Source: Mnemiopsis leidyi (Eukaryota > Ctenophora > Tentaculata > Lobata > Bolinopsidae). From it: a stretch of DNA of 28,554 nucleotides. Position numbers and translations under genes: made by a program. This document shows positions 19,415 through 28,554 of this stretch, piece by piece. The DNA is taken from contig JH153306.1 in NCBI GenBank assembly GCA_000226015.1, positions 3,031 through 31,584 on the forward strand, in the 5' to 3' direction. Under the pieces are notes generated by a model that had not been told where the DNA came from, did no database searches, and was given only the letters and a program-made list of their open reading frames with translations. The number at the start of each line of letters is the position of its first letter. Position 1 is the first letter of the stretch.

Positions 19415-21697
19415 CTAAAAATAATAAAGATATCGTCACTTGTTATTCAATCAAATAATCAGCAATCCGAGCAAAATAATCGTAGTGGTATAACCTCATA
19501 GAGATTATTAGAACTTTGAAGAACTCCCGATGAAGTTAATGATAGCTAAAATTATTCATAAAGTAATATTGTTAACTTTTGGAAGTTTATTCAGGATTTC
19601 AGGGTGTCCAGTTAAATGTTCTACTTTTTTCTCTAGTTTAGTGAGCCAAAAAGGTTTAAACGTTCAACTTTTCTTTGCTAAAAGGACCAAAATGTAATAC
19701 GTATAAAATAAAACAATAACGTAGGGCATCGGCGAGCTAAATAACACCAGACTACCACAATGGAATATTAATGGAGCAATTATCAACCGCAACGGTGGCC
19801 CAAATTAGGAACTCTGCGAATTGCCATAGCAAGTTCCGTATCCCCAATTTTTATTGCCAATATTTATACGAATCCTAAGTCGCGGCTCGAGCGAGGGAAA
19901 GCCACGTGCCCAACTTTGCCTATTGAAACACGACACATAAAGAGGACAAATTACAAACTTCAAAAACTGAAATATTCCCAGATAACGCTAGCAAATAGTG
20001 GAGTAGAGAGACGGAAAAGGGCCAATTAACGATGATTAACTGCTTGAAAGTTCAGCACGTGTGAATGGCACCGAACGTGAATGGCGAAAATGGTTTCATT
20101 TTATCTGGAAAAAGTTATAACACTTTAGTACGTAGCCGCACAAGGTTCGTTTAGCTTAGCTGTCCAGTGTCCAGGTAGAACCTCAATACATGACGACTGT
20201 GTCCACGGTGGCAAGAACAATATAAACTCTAAATAGTCTTCATAGTACCGTCATCATCCAGGGCAATGCAGACAAAGTGATTTAGAACTGCACAGTCCAG
20301 CTTATTAACAAGACGACTCGCTTGTAATGACGAAAATTGTTCGATACGCGAGGTAGACCATCAGATCATGATCAGTAGTACTACATCATATCAGTAGTAC
20401 TTCAGGCAGTACAGAACATTAGCTCCGGTCGAGATACCGGTACAGTGCTGGTATGGATAATGAAACCTCAATCTGTGTGATAATTACGCAATTAGGATCA
20501 ATTAATTGCCTGTCGAGGAGCACTGGAACAAGTAGTTCTTTGCAGGAGTCCAATTAAAGGTTAACCAGAAGCATATAATTACAGGAGTTCCATTAGAGGT
20601 TAGATCCAAAGCACACAAGGAATCGATTTGTAACTATTCTAATATTGCTTTATATTATTTGCGAAAAGGCGCACGGGTAGTTTAAAGTAAAAGTACTCGT
20701 GGTTTATTTTACCTAGACCATTTAAAATGGACTCAAATCAATCATGTTATTGGAGGTGCAATGTCACTCAATTATAAGCTTTGTCAGTTTTTTCGGTTTA
20801 TCAACCGACTTAGACGCTTCATAAAAGCTCATGGAAATTTCACAACACCCTGTTTCAAGAGCATCGCCGACCGCCGTTCGTCGAATGACGATAACAAATT
20901 AATTTTTTAACATAGTCGAACTTAATAACGACTCTTATAGGCGCACTAATGACATTTCGGTCATTTGCAAATAGCCAGCATAACGCTTTGTTCTAACAGG
21001 TAATGGGTTAATACTCAAGTATGCCCCCAGGCAGTATTAGGGTTCGCATTGTTTGTTTGTAGCCCCTTTTAGTAGGGTGTATACTGTATACTATATCTAA
21101 ACAGAAAATTTGGGGAGGACAAATCTAACAGAACTAGAATTAGTTGCACCAAAACATCATGGAATCTATGGTTCGCATCCCAGACACCCTTTTATAAGCC
21201 GATCACACGCCCGGTATCCGCAGAACGTTTCTTGGAATGGAAATTGAGGCTCCAAATGAACGTCGCAATTAGAGGAGGCAATTGTCACTACTTATAACCG
21301 TGCCTGGTACGAGGGTAAGGCACGTGTAGAATAGAAATTTATCAGGCTATCCTATGATGAATAAGGCGAGTAGAATTGTCCCCCTTCTAAATATCCTTTA
21401 TATTAGGTTGTCAAAGAAATATAGGCACCAAACATTTGCATTTAAGCGGTCAAAGTGCTAAGATTAGGGTTAATTTCACTTCACAGATTAGGGTTAATTT
21501 CACTTCACACATTTCAGATGTGACTTTGTCTACGAACTAAGTTTTCCAATTCTAACCCTTTCTAAGGGTTCCATCATTTTTTTGAGCTGGTACGATAAAA
21601 TTTATCAGCACAGGCGAAAAAAAAATTTGCACGGTCATCCTGACAAATTTTACAATATAAGCATACACCACGCCACCCTCGGAATAGTCACCACCTA
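19415..21697. other. Non-coding DNA upstream of the first placed PACT-gene exon
   Basis: No exon with matching phase was found. Unique AT-rich sequence and one short duplication (21461-21511). It is probably a long 5' intron of the PACT gene. Confidence 0.45.
21461..21511. repeat. Duplicated 24-bp unit containing TTAGGG
   Basis: AGATTAGGGTTAATTTCACTTCAC occurs twice, separated by one base. A single TTAGGG per unit is not a telomeric array. Confidence 0.85.
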
Positions 21698-22095
21698 GAT
21701 TAATTATCGGCGGTTTTTTTGATGACATCCTCCAAGGCTGATAGTGTGCCCGACACCATGAGCGAATCTGCTTTTACACAGATATACGCTAAACCACACA
21801 ATTACATGTGCCTGAGGATTTTAACCTCGGATGTCCAGGTCTTAGTCCAATTTCAGCACATACCTATACAGGTATGGGATACCCGTCACGGTGATCCACC
21901 AAGCATACTTCCCAAAGTCAGAGACCCTGTACCAATCACAGCTTGGTAGACTGACCGGATCTTGCAAGCAAGAAATCTGATGTATAGAACGTGCCCCTAG
22001 CGGGGCTCGAACCAGTGACCTTCAGATCGCCGGGCCAAGGTGTTAGCCAATGAGCCACGACGCCGGGAAAAAATATAACCGCCTTAATTTTAATC
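21698..22095 (-). mobile_element. tRNA-derived SINE-like sequence framed by an inverted repeat
   Basis: On the minus strand a tRNA-like head starts near 22067. It has an A box (TGGCTCATTGG, 22057-22047) and a perfect B box (GGTTCGAGCCC, 22013-22003), followed by a body of about 280 bases. The surrounding DNA forms an inverted repeat: GATTAATTATCGGCGGTTTTTTT at 21698-21720 against 22068-22095. That is unusual for a SINE, which should have direct target repeats. Confidence 0.6.
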
Positions 22096-22260
22096 TCAAT
22101 TTTTAGCTCGTTTATCTGTTGCTAAAATTAAGATCTAAAAATAACATAACCAAAGACTATTAATACTTTAAAGAAGGGATATACGGTATCAATGGTTGGA
22201 TTTGACCGATTCAAATTGTGAGGCATATTAAAATTGTAAATTACGGCTCATACTTTGCAA

Positions 22261-23378
22261 GGGCTGCCGGACAGTTGCGCCCAGTTAGTTGAAATCTCTG
22301 ATAGAGCTTGATTAGGTGATGACGAATTAAATCTGATCAAGTGATCCTCTTGATTAGAAACGACAGTTGCGCCCAGTTAAGTGTGAGAATATGATCCCCG
22401 ACAGTTGCGCCCAGCTAGTAGGCTTATTTCTATTGTACCTTAGTAAAGTCAAGTGTAACTGTAATAATAAGTAAAGTTATTTCTAATAGGTGTCATACCA
22501 GGCGGTCAAGATGACAGTCTGTAGTGACTTGCTGCTCTTTGATTGCTCTAAAGTACTCTTGGACACTGGGCCGAGGGCGATTAACTTTGGCCTTGAATCC
22601 TAGGTGAAAGCCTTCAACCATGTTATTAGTGCGTGGATAGTAGTGATTCCAGAGCATTATGTCAAACTTAGTGCCAGCTCTAGTGCCATTGATATTGATA
22701 AGTGCAAGGCCGAGATAGGTAGATTCAAAGTAGTTAACTATTGTCCAGGTCATAAGCTCAGGGTAAAGGCCAGCAATATGTACGGATAAGGCCTGAAGGG
22801 TCTTCTTCTCCTCCACCAAGGACTAAGCAGGATGGTTGTGCTCTCTAGGTCCAGTGTTGAGGGATTCGTCGCTGCTGCAGAAGTACACCACGCTGGGACA
22901 TTTCTTGCTCCGGTTCTTCGAACATCGCCAGATAGACAGTCCATCAGCTGTAGTCCCCCCTTCCGTTCGTTGTAGGGGTAGCCGTCAGTATCCAAGAGCT
23001 GTAGAGATCCTCGTCTGCCTGTCAGGAACTTGCTAAAAGCAACAATGATGAATAAGTCGATACTTTTCTGATTTTTTCCCTCATACTTATACTTTTTTGT
23101 GAAGCTAACGAGCGTGTTAATGGAATACTTGTAGCAAGATAGAATCTGACCTGCACAAGCACTAGTTGCATCTCGTGTCACAGAAACATCTTGAGTAGAA
23201 ACAAACATATATAATGTGACCCAGACCAGTATAATGTGTGTCCTGACCAATGTAATGTGATCCCTGGGCGCAACTGTCGTTTCTAGAATCTAAGCTACCC
23301 AATCAGATCACATTAATGATTGGGCAGCTTGTTAAACCGTGGGAATTTGATTCTTCTGGGCGCAACTGTCGGCAGGCC
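22261..23378. mobile_element. MULE-like DNA transposon remnant with repeated terminal motifs
   Basis: The 15-base motif GACAGTTGCGCCCAG occurs at 22270-22284, 22362-22376 and 22400-22414, and inverted at 23264-23278 and 23356-23370. The outermost copies share a further CTGCCG flank on each side. Between motif copies the two arms share shorter diverged stretches. The enclosed DNA holds the FLYWCH/MULE remnant. I found no convincing target-site duplication. Confidence 0.6.
22493..23036 (-). pseudogene. Decayed FLYWCH/MULE-type transposase, catalytic core deleted
   Basis: From 23036 downward the frame reads FLTGRRGSLQLLDTDGYPY, the start of a FLYWCH zinc finger. After a frameshift at a run of six G (22955-22960) it continues with SIWRCSKNRSKKCPS and a closing EHNHP, supplying the Cys and His ligands. 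An in-frame TAG follows, then 105 or so codons (22819-22493) with YFESTYLG and WNHYYPRTNNMVEGFHLGFK, which resembles the C-terminal part of MULE-type transposases that carry FLYWCH fingers. The DDE catalytic region that should lie between them is absent. It is dead as a transposase. Confidence 0.6.
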
Positions 23379-25093
23379 ATTTGAAGTTAGCCAATAGCAT
23401 GCGGTTAAATGCAGTCTTAAATGCAAGTTAAAACATAACTTCAATCAGCAACTTTCCAACTCGCTATTTCATTTTGAATTGATATGGGTTGTAGTAAATG
23501 GTTTTTGTGACTATGAATTCGGTAGATCATTTCTTTTTTTAATTTTAAAACAACACATACATCTGTTTATTCTGGTCGTCTATTAAAATTAAAAAATTAA
23601 AAGCCACACTAACAGAACTTTTCAACTACCAGTACTTTTCAACTACCAGTACTTTTTAACTAAAACTGCCATTATCAATCACTATTTGATGGCATTCCAT
23701 CAACAAATCCTTTTCATTAAGCAAACCCTCAGGTTAAGCCATGATACCTCACTATAGCAACTTTTAAATTAGAATTCTTTAATGTAACTTTTTCCGTGAA
23801 GAACCACTTTACTGCCAAGTCTGCAGCCATCAACCCATTAACGACCGTCACTCACCTCCATTAGTCAACCTTTCCGTTTTACATATCAATATTGTCTAAT
23901 GATAATACTCTTCTGTACGATTCTACTGAAGTGAGTAGTTGCTCTTTTTTTCATTTTCGTAGCAGCTGCTTCTGTCTTCAGAAAACGCAAAATTCAAGAT
24001 AAAGATGTTGGGTTAATTTATAATTTTAACTAAAGGACTTTAGGCTACTATCTCATCAAATCAACAATACTGGCTTACTGGAATTATATTTAGATGTGTT
24101 AGGATTGCCCTATTAATAACGGCCTCGTCACACTAACACTTACACTTACACTAACACTAACAGTGTAGAGCAAATCAAAACAGCATCCGTTAACAGCTCT
24201 CTCAAGTCTGATCATTCACAGCTGCTTCAAACGGAACACTAAATATGAAATCTTTAGTTCCTTAGAAACGACTTACCAGTCAAAAACAGTCTTTAAATCA
24301 CACGCTAATCCTCCTTATTTCGCTCGGACCACAGAAATAAAATCCATGTAAATCCTCCATACCCCGGTCATTGTCATATTTTGCGGCGATGGAATTTGAT
24401 GCGACTCTCTAACAAGCATCGTGTCAGAGGAGGGTGCTTAGTCCATGCTGGAGGAAGGAGACTAACCACTCTCCTCCTTCCTATCTCTCTCTCTCTGAGA
24501 TCCACCGTGCCGACAAGGACGGAATTGTATTTTTCCTGCGTGTTCAGTCTTACCCATTAACTCTAACAGTTCGTTCTAACCGCGCTTATCTCTCAGTCCT
24601 ACTTTCATATAAAACATTCGAGCAGCTGGAAATACCCCTGAAGTGGGTCCTAAACCGGCAACTACAAGCAGGTTTTAACGATTAGTGTCAGCAGTATCGC
24701 CGTGTGTAGTATGTATACAATGCTAGCGAATTCAGCTGTAAGTAGGATCTATTATCTTACACAGACGTAGTTCTCATGGTGCCGGAATAGTTTTACTTGC
24801 ATTGCAGTCGCTTTGTCTATTTTCCTAACAACAGTCAGGTTTTGAAATAGCTTTGGCGGTTTGATATTTTGAGAATTGGGTGTTTAGTATGCACAATTTG
24901 TTTTTGAGTTTTGTATAATATTTTAAGTAAGGTTTTTGGAGTTCAACATAATGCACAGACATAACTATTGCAAATGCTATGGCACACTGGCACTTAAGTA
25001 ATAATTAAATTACTTAATTAATAAGTAAATAACTAAAAGTAATGGTAAAACACAAGTTATAGTTATAAAATATTTACTGCGACAATGACATAC
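23379..25093. other. Non-coding DNA between the MULE remnant and the minisatellite
   Basis: Two strong-looking minus-strand donors occur here (GGAG|GTGAGT near 23853 and GACTG|GTAAGT near 24276). The first follows an ATG by only two codons and the second sits in a frame closed by stops. Either could end a non-coding or nearly non-coding first exon of the PACT gene, but neither is phase-compatible with the 19414-19357 exon. A (CACTAA/CACTTA)n patch lies near 24130-24162. Confidence 0.35.
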
Positions 25094-25171
25094 CTCATCG
25101 CATTGTGGACGTTTCGAAGCTTTAGAAGGCGGAGAAGCGTTTAGTGCACTGTCCAAGGCGGAATAGATGCA
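25094..25171 (-). CDS. Candidate 5' exon (weak) upstream of the PACT gene
   Basis: A 26-codon open stretch (CIYSALDSALNASPPSKASK and on) lies between acceptor GCATTATAG and donor GATGAG|GTATGT. It is phase 0 at both ends, so it cannot join directly to the 19414-19357 exon, which needs a phase-2 partner. It also abuts a minisatellite whose unit contains the same GCATTATAG string. It may be chance. Confidence 0.2.
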
Positions 25172-25196
25172 CTATAATGCAGGGACGCAAACAGGG

Positions 25197-25551
25197 TATA
25201 TAGCATTATATCTCATTCTCCCTCCCTGACTATATTATAGCATTATAGCATTATTTCTCCCACCCTGACTATATTATAGCATTATATCTCATTCTCCCTC
25301 CCTGACTATATTATAGCATTATATCTCATTCTCCCTCCCTGACTATATTATAGCATTATATCTCATTCTCCCTCCCTGACTATATTATAGCATTATATCT
25401 CATTCTCCCTCCCTGACTATATTATAGCATTATATCTCATTCTCCCTCCCTGACTATATTATAGCATTATATCTCATTCTCCCTCCCTGACTATAATATA
25501 GCATTATTTCTCCTCCCTGACTATAATATAGCATTATTTCTCCCACCCTGA
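25197..25551. repeat. 37-bp minisatellite, about nine to ten units
   Basis: The unit joins TATATTATAGCATTATATCT to CATTCTCCCTCCCTGAC. Six or so inner units are identical; outer units carry short deletions and a CTCCCACCC variant, so the array probably grew from the centre. Confidence 0.95.
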
Positions 25552-25873
25552 CTCGTCCCTCTTATATCCTCTTATATCTCCCCCTAGTTACCCCCCCACA
25601 CCGCCTTATTAATCACCCCTTACCCTAGAGACAGGCAAAACACCCTTTTGGGTTACCCTCTTGTGGGCCTACCTTAAAGACTCAGTCTTTCTTTAAAAAA
25701 AGAAAAAATGGGTATATAGCGCTATGTCTGATACTGATAGTATCAGTTTCTAATGATGATAAATTTAGACGTTCTAGACAACGATGGTGGTAATAAAGCT
25801 GAATCTAATGTAAATAAACAATAGCCTTAGGTGTCAAGGAAGTTCGGCGGAAAAGGTCGGACGTTTCTTCGAC

Positions 25874-25960
25874 ATGTCAGAAAATGCAAACGACAAGAAT
25901 AACAAAGATAAAGAAAAGATAAAAGATAAAGACAAAGCCCTTGCCAAATCAGCTGTATCG
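25874..25960 (+). CDS. Probable first coding exon of a plus-strand gene continuing to the right
   Basis: ATG at 25874 opens 29 codons ending at a perfect donor, GTATCG|GTAAGT, phase 0. The peptide is Lys/Asp/Asn-rich (MSENANDKNNKDKEK ... ALAKSAVS), like the disordered N-terminus of many eukaryotic proteins. I see no second exon in the remaining 2.6 kb that I can defend, so intron 1 may be long. I do not recognise the protein. It may be divergent with the PACT gene. Confidence 0.5.
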
Positions 25961-27295
25961 GTAAGTGTTTATAAAGAGCATGTTTGAGTTAATTTGAGTT
26001 GGATTGAGTTTACTATCTAAGATCGTGGCGGTAAGAAAGCGACAGTGGTGCAAAATAAAATGATCAACACTACAAAACCACTAAAGAATTGATCGGCAAG
26101 GCAAAATCAAGAGAATTCGGTCAAAAAATACGAATCTCACGGCTTGGACTGTGGTAGAAACTTTAAAAGGTGCAAGTTTCCAAATTTCGTAAGCACCAAG
26201 CACAATATATATAGTTTAAAGAGCAATTTGTGCTCCACTTTTACAGAATTAATCGAATAAACCGGTTGACTGCAGACAAGCTTGCGGTAGAAATACTTAT
26301 ACCGAGTCGGTTCAATGAAGAGAAATGAAAATAAATGAAGAGAAATGAAGAGAAATGAAAATAATTAATAAATGAAGAGAAATGATAAAGTAAACAGAAT
26401 CACATCGACTGAAAGTCCGTGTAAACAGTAACAGTACGAAGAACAACCACGATAAAATCACCATTACATCGAGAATGGGAGACTGCGCGGTTCCTGATAG
26501 GCTCCAACACGAATCACGTGATGTTAGCACGTGACAAGCGTTACCATAACTACCACGCAGACTGCGACTCTGTTTACACTGCGCGCGGTGGAGTTGGCGG
26601 TTAGAGTGTAACTATTGTAACGCGTGTTTAGCAGTGCCAGGGCACAGTCATGATGAGTGAGTTTGGTATTCAAATAGCTTTGGTGTTCAAATATCTGTTA
26701 AAGTTAAACTATGTCTTTCTAGCCGACCCTTTTTTTGTGTGCGGGTCAGGGTTTGACGTTTGTGATCTTTTGTTTTGTCCGCTCTCATCTGAACCAACTT
26801 ATCAGAACATTCCTTAGAGCGGTGAACAATTACACTTTGTCTTAAGGTTCTCCGTTCTGTTGGCTGTTTACCACTAACCACATGATCTCAAAACACTGAT
26901 TTTCCCTCGTACGATGTATAGTCTTTGTCGGCATTTTACCAGGCTTCAATCGCAGTTTGACTTACTACTTTGAATATGATTTAAGTCACTTTGAATGTGA
27001 TTCCAGATTCCTACCACCTATTTGTCGGCATTTTAACTTGTTTGATTTGGAGTTTTACATAGCTTAGAACTCTGTTTGTGATGCTAGAATCATGTCACGT
27101 ACTGTTAGGCTGTGATCTGTTGTGACACCGGCCATCCATGTATCCCACCCATGACTGAGACTCTAATAGATAAGATTGCGCTATTTCTCGCTGTTTCTTT
27201 TAGTGGTTTTAGTTTAATGCAGACGGTATATAGTTTTATAACGACACGCTCATTCTCATCCAATTCTATTTTTAAGTCACTTTGATATGACCCAA
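25961..27295. other. Presumed first intron of the right-hand plus-strand gene
   Basis: It holds the GAAATGAAGA repeat and a CpG-containing patch around 26560-26630. An AAGTCACTTTGAATGTGAT-type string occurs in several diverged copies (about 26962-27002 and 27272-27290). No second exon recognised. Confidence 0.4.
26312..26384. repeat. GAAATGAAGA-type simple repeat
   Basis: Irregular units of AAATGAAGAG and AAATGAAAAT lie downstream of the plus-strand first exon. Confidence 0.85.
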
Positions 27296-27667
27296 AGGGG
27301 CGTAGCCAGGGGGATCCATTGGAATGTTGGATTCAAGGATCCCCCCTTTCGAAATGAAAATTTAGAAAGAAATTGTAAGGCTAGTCGGTAGTAGGCAAGG
27401 ATTCATCTGGCATCTAAGTTAGTACGACTGTAGCTCTTTATCGTATTTTTAATTATTCTTATATACCTTCATTTTATTTTGAGCACCTTCATTGTTTTAT
27501 TTAAAAGGTACTGTGTAAATCGATTAAAAGTCTTGAAAGATTTAAAATCTTTAAGCAAATCCTACTCAAATCCAAACAGTTAATAGGTTAGCTCCGCCCC
27601 TGGACCCTGCTGCGCTTACATGACCAGATATTGGATCCCCCTTCCGAAAATCCTAGCTATGCCCCTG
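27296..27667. mobile_element. Non-autonomous hAT-like element (probable)
   Basis: The termini AGGGGCGTAGCCAGG (27296-27310) and CCTAGCTATGCCCCTG (27652-27667) are imperfect inverse copies of the CAGGGGCGTAGC-type end common to many animal hAT elements. Inside, GGATCCCCC-containing segments occur near both ends. A further inverted end-like string (TTAGCTCCGCCCCTGG) at about 27589-27604 suggests a second, nested element. I see no coding frame and no clear 8-bp target duplication. Confidence 0.45.
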
Positions 27668-27707
27668 CGCTGTGTGGCTCTCTCTAGTCTGAACGGTCCC
27701 CTCCTTC

Positions 27708-27810
27708 GTTACTAGGTTGCAGTCTTAGTTACTTAGTTGGTTACTAAGTTGCAGTTGGTTACTAAGTCCAAAGTTGGTTACTAAGTTCAAAGTTGGTTAC
27801 TAAGTTACAG
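27708..27810. repeat. 18-bp tandem repeat
   Basis: Units of GTTGGTTACTAAGTTCAA or close variants, about five copies, the outer ones diverged. Confidence 0.9.
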
Positions 27811-28510
27811 CTGTAATTATATCCGCCCTAAATATATCATAGTAGTCGTGCAGGATAGTTTAATACTCGAAACACGTGATGGGATGAACATAAAGATTCC
27901 TTTTTCCCACGCTACTATAAAAAATGTAACGTTCCATTGTAGAATCGCTTTAGAATTGATGACTGGTATCACGTATCTCATGATTTGGTTTAACGTTAAG
28001 TTTTTACTTGTATCCGCAAGATTTCTCTGAAGTCTTACGTTAAATAATTAACAAGTTTTCTAGAAAATCGGCAAATACGAAACTTACACAACCATAAACC
28101 CATAACCACGTGAAAAAGAAGGTATTACATCAAATGATAAATGGTCAGATGTAAACGCTTATCCATGTGAACACTTATCTATGTGAATTATAAACTCAAA
28201 AGTCAATATATTCAGGGAAAATGGCAGTGTTTCATATATCTATTCTCGTACCTCCCTCACAACTATTCTGTCATTACACAGATCCCGGCTAAACCGATAG
28301 CTGAACACTGTTTAGACTTCAGACTCACGCCCCCAGCAGCCCACTACACACCCATCTCCTGTAAAAGTTAGAGTGCTAGCACTTCCTCTAAAGCAGCTGC
28401 AGCGTTTTAAATCGAACAAGCTGTACTACCGCCAAGCTCTATACTTTTCACGCCTTTCCGCCCGTGCGATATAATACCCGTTAGGTTCTCTTCGGTTTAA
28501 CTGTTTGAGC

Positions 28511-28512
<2 letters not shown>
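27811..28512. other. Right end of window; nothing recognised
   Basis: Two short plus-strand open frames (27848-28030 and 28183-28371) lack domains, good codon bias or clean flanking splice sites. The stretch ends at the GA microsatellite. Confidence 0.45.

Positions 28513-28549
<37 letters not shown>
28513..28549. repeat. (GA)n microsatellite
   Basis: A perfect GA run of about 18 units at the right edge of the window. Confidence 0.97.
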
Positions 28550-28552
<3 letters not shown>

Positions 28553-28554
28553 TG

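Noticed and set aside
19485-19545. Possible 17-codon minus-strand exon between a TTTTAG acceptor and GAG|GTTATA
   Set aside because: Open only at phase 0, which cannot join the next exon (needs phase 2), and the donor is weak.
21719-21949. 76-codon plus-strand open frame
   Set aside because: It lies within the SINE-like element in antisense and has no protein features.
22750-23250. 166-codon minus-strand open frame
   Set aside because: Only its middle belongs to the FLYWCH finger. Past the poly-G frameshift it reads the wrong frame, and its beginning looks intronic.
23845-23870. ATG GAG|GTGAGT as the PACT-gene start exon (minus strand)
   Set aside because: The donor is strong, but joining at phase 0 to the 19414 exon gives a stop after a few codons, so an unseen exon would be needed.
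24434-24685. 83-codon plus-strand open frame
   Set aside because: No recognisable domain, no supporting splice sites, and composition like the surrounding non-coding DNA.
25197-25551. CRISPR-like array
   Set aside because: Units are contiguous with no unique spacers, in a eukaryotic genome; it is a minisatellite.
26651-26821. 56-codon plus-strand frame starting ATGATGAGTGAG
   Set aside because: Short, no domain, and no donor or acceptor linking it to the first exon at 25874; overlaps another random open frame on the other strand.

Overview
This is nuclear DNA from an animal. Genes are split by spliceosomal GT-AG introns, reading frames use the standard code, and the intervening DNA is AT-rich and full of simple repeats, minisatellites, a tRNA-derived SINE and non-autonomous DNA transposons. 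One 10-N assembly gap lies at 12798-12807. I cannot name the species. The extracellular domain of one gene is of a kind I associate with marine invertebrates, so a cnidarian, ctenophore, mollusc or similar animal is the best guess.

The main gene runs on the minus strand from at least 19414 down to 2244. By joining splice sites I recovered 20 coding exons whose phases all fit, giving about 1381 residues. The protein is almost entirely coiled coil, then a PACT domain (the centrosome-targeting domain of pericentrin and AKAP9/AKAP450) split across the last two exons, then a Ser-rich disordered tail. Its 5' end is not resolved. An exon at 5182-5057 starts with ATG, has an in-frame stop upstream and cannot be joined in frame to the exon before it, so it looks like an alternative first exon giving a short C-terminal isoform of about 664 residues.

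Two plus-strand genes lie inside introns of this gene, and both begin with a short signal-peptide exon. Gene N1 (7460-10296, five exons, 655 residues) encodes a signal peptide, a Ser/Thr-rich stretch, a galactose-binding-like domain and seven predicted membrane helices; I do not recognise the combination. Gene N2 (16159-17066, two exons, 238 residues) encodes a helical, cysteine-rich secreted protein that I do not recognise.

From about 19.4 to 25.9 kb I find no convincing coding exon. This stretch holds a SINE framed by an inverted repeat (21698-22095), a decayed FLYWCH/MULE transposon with repeated subterminal motifs (22261-23378), and a 37-bp minisatellite (25197-25551). At 25874-25960 a probable first coding exon, with a perfect donor, starts a plus-strand gene that continues to the right. 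The rest, to 28554, holds hAT-like termini, an 18-bp tandem repeat and a terminal (GA)n tract. The first 2.2 kb is non-coding as far as I can see, with two copies of a GC-rich hairpin repeat and a tRNA-like relic.
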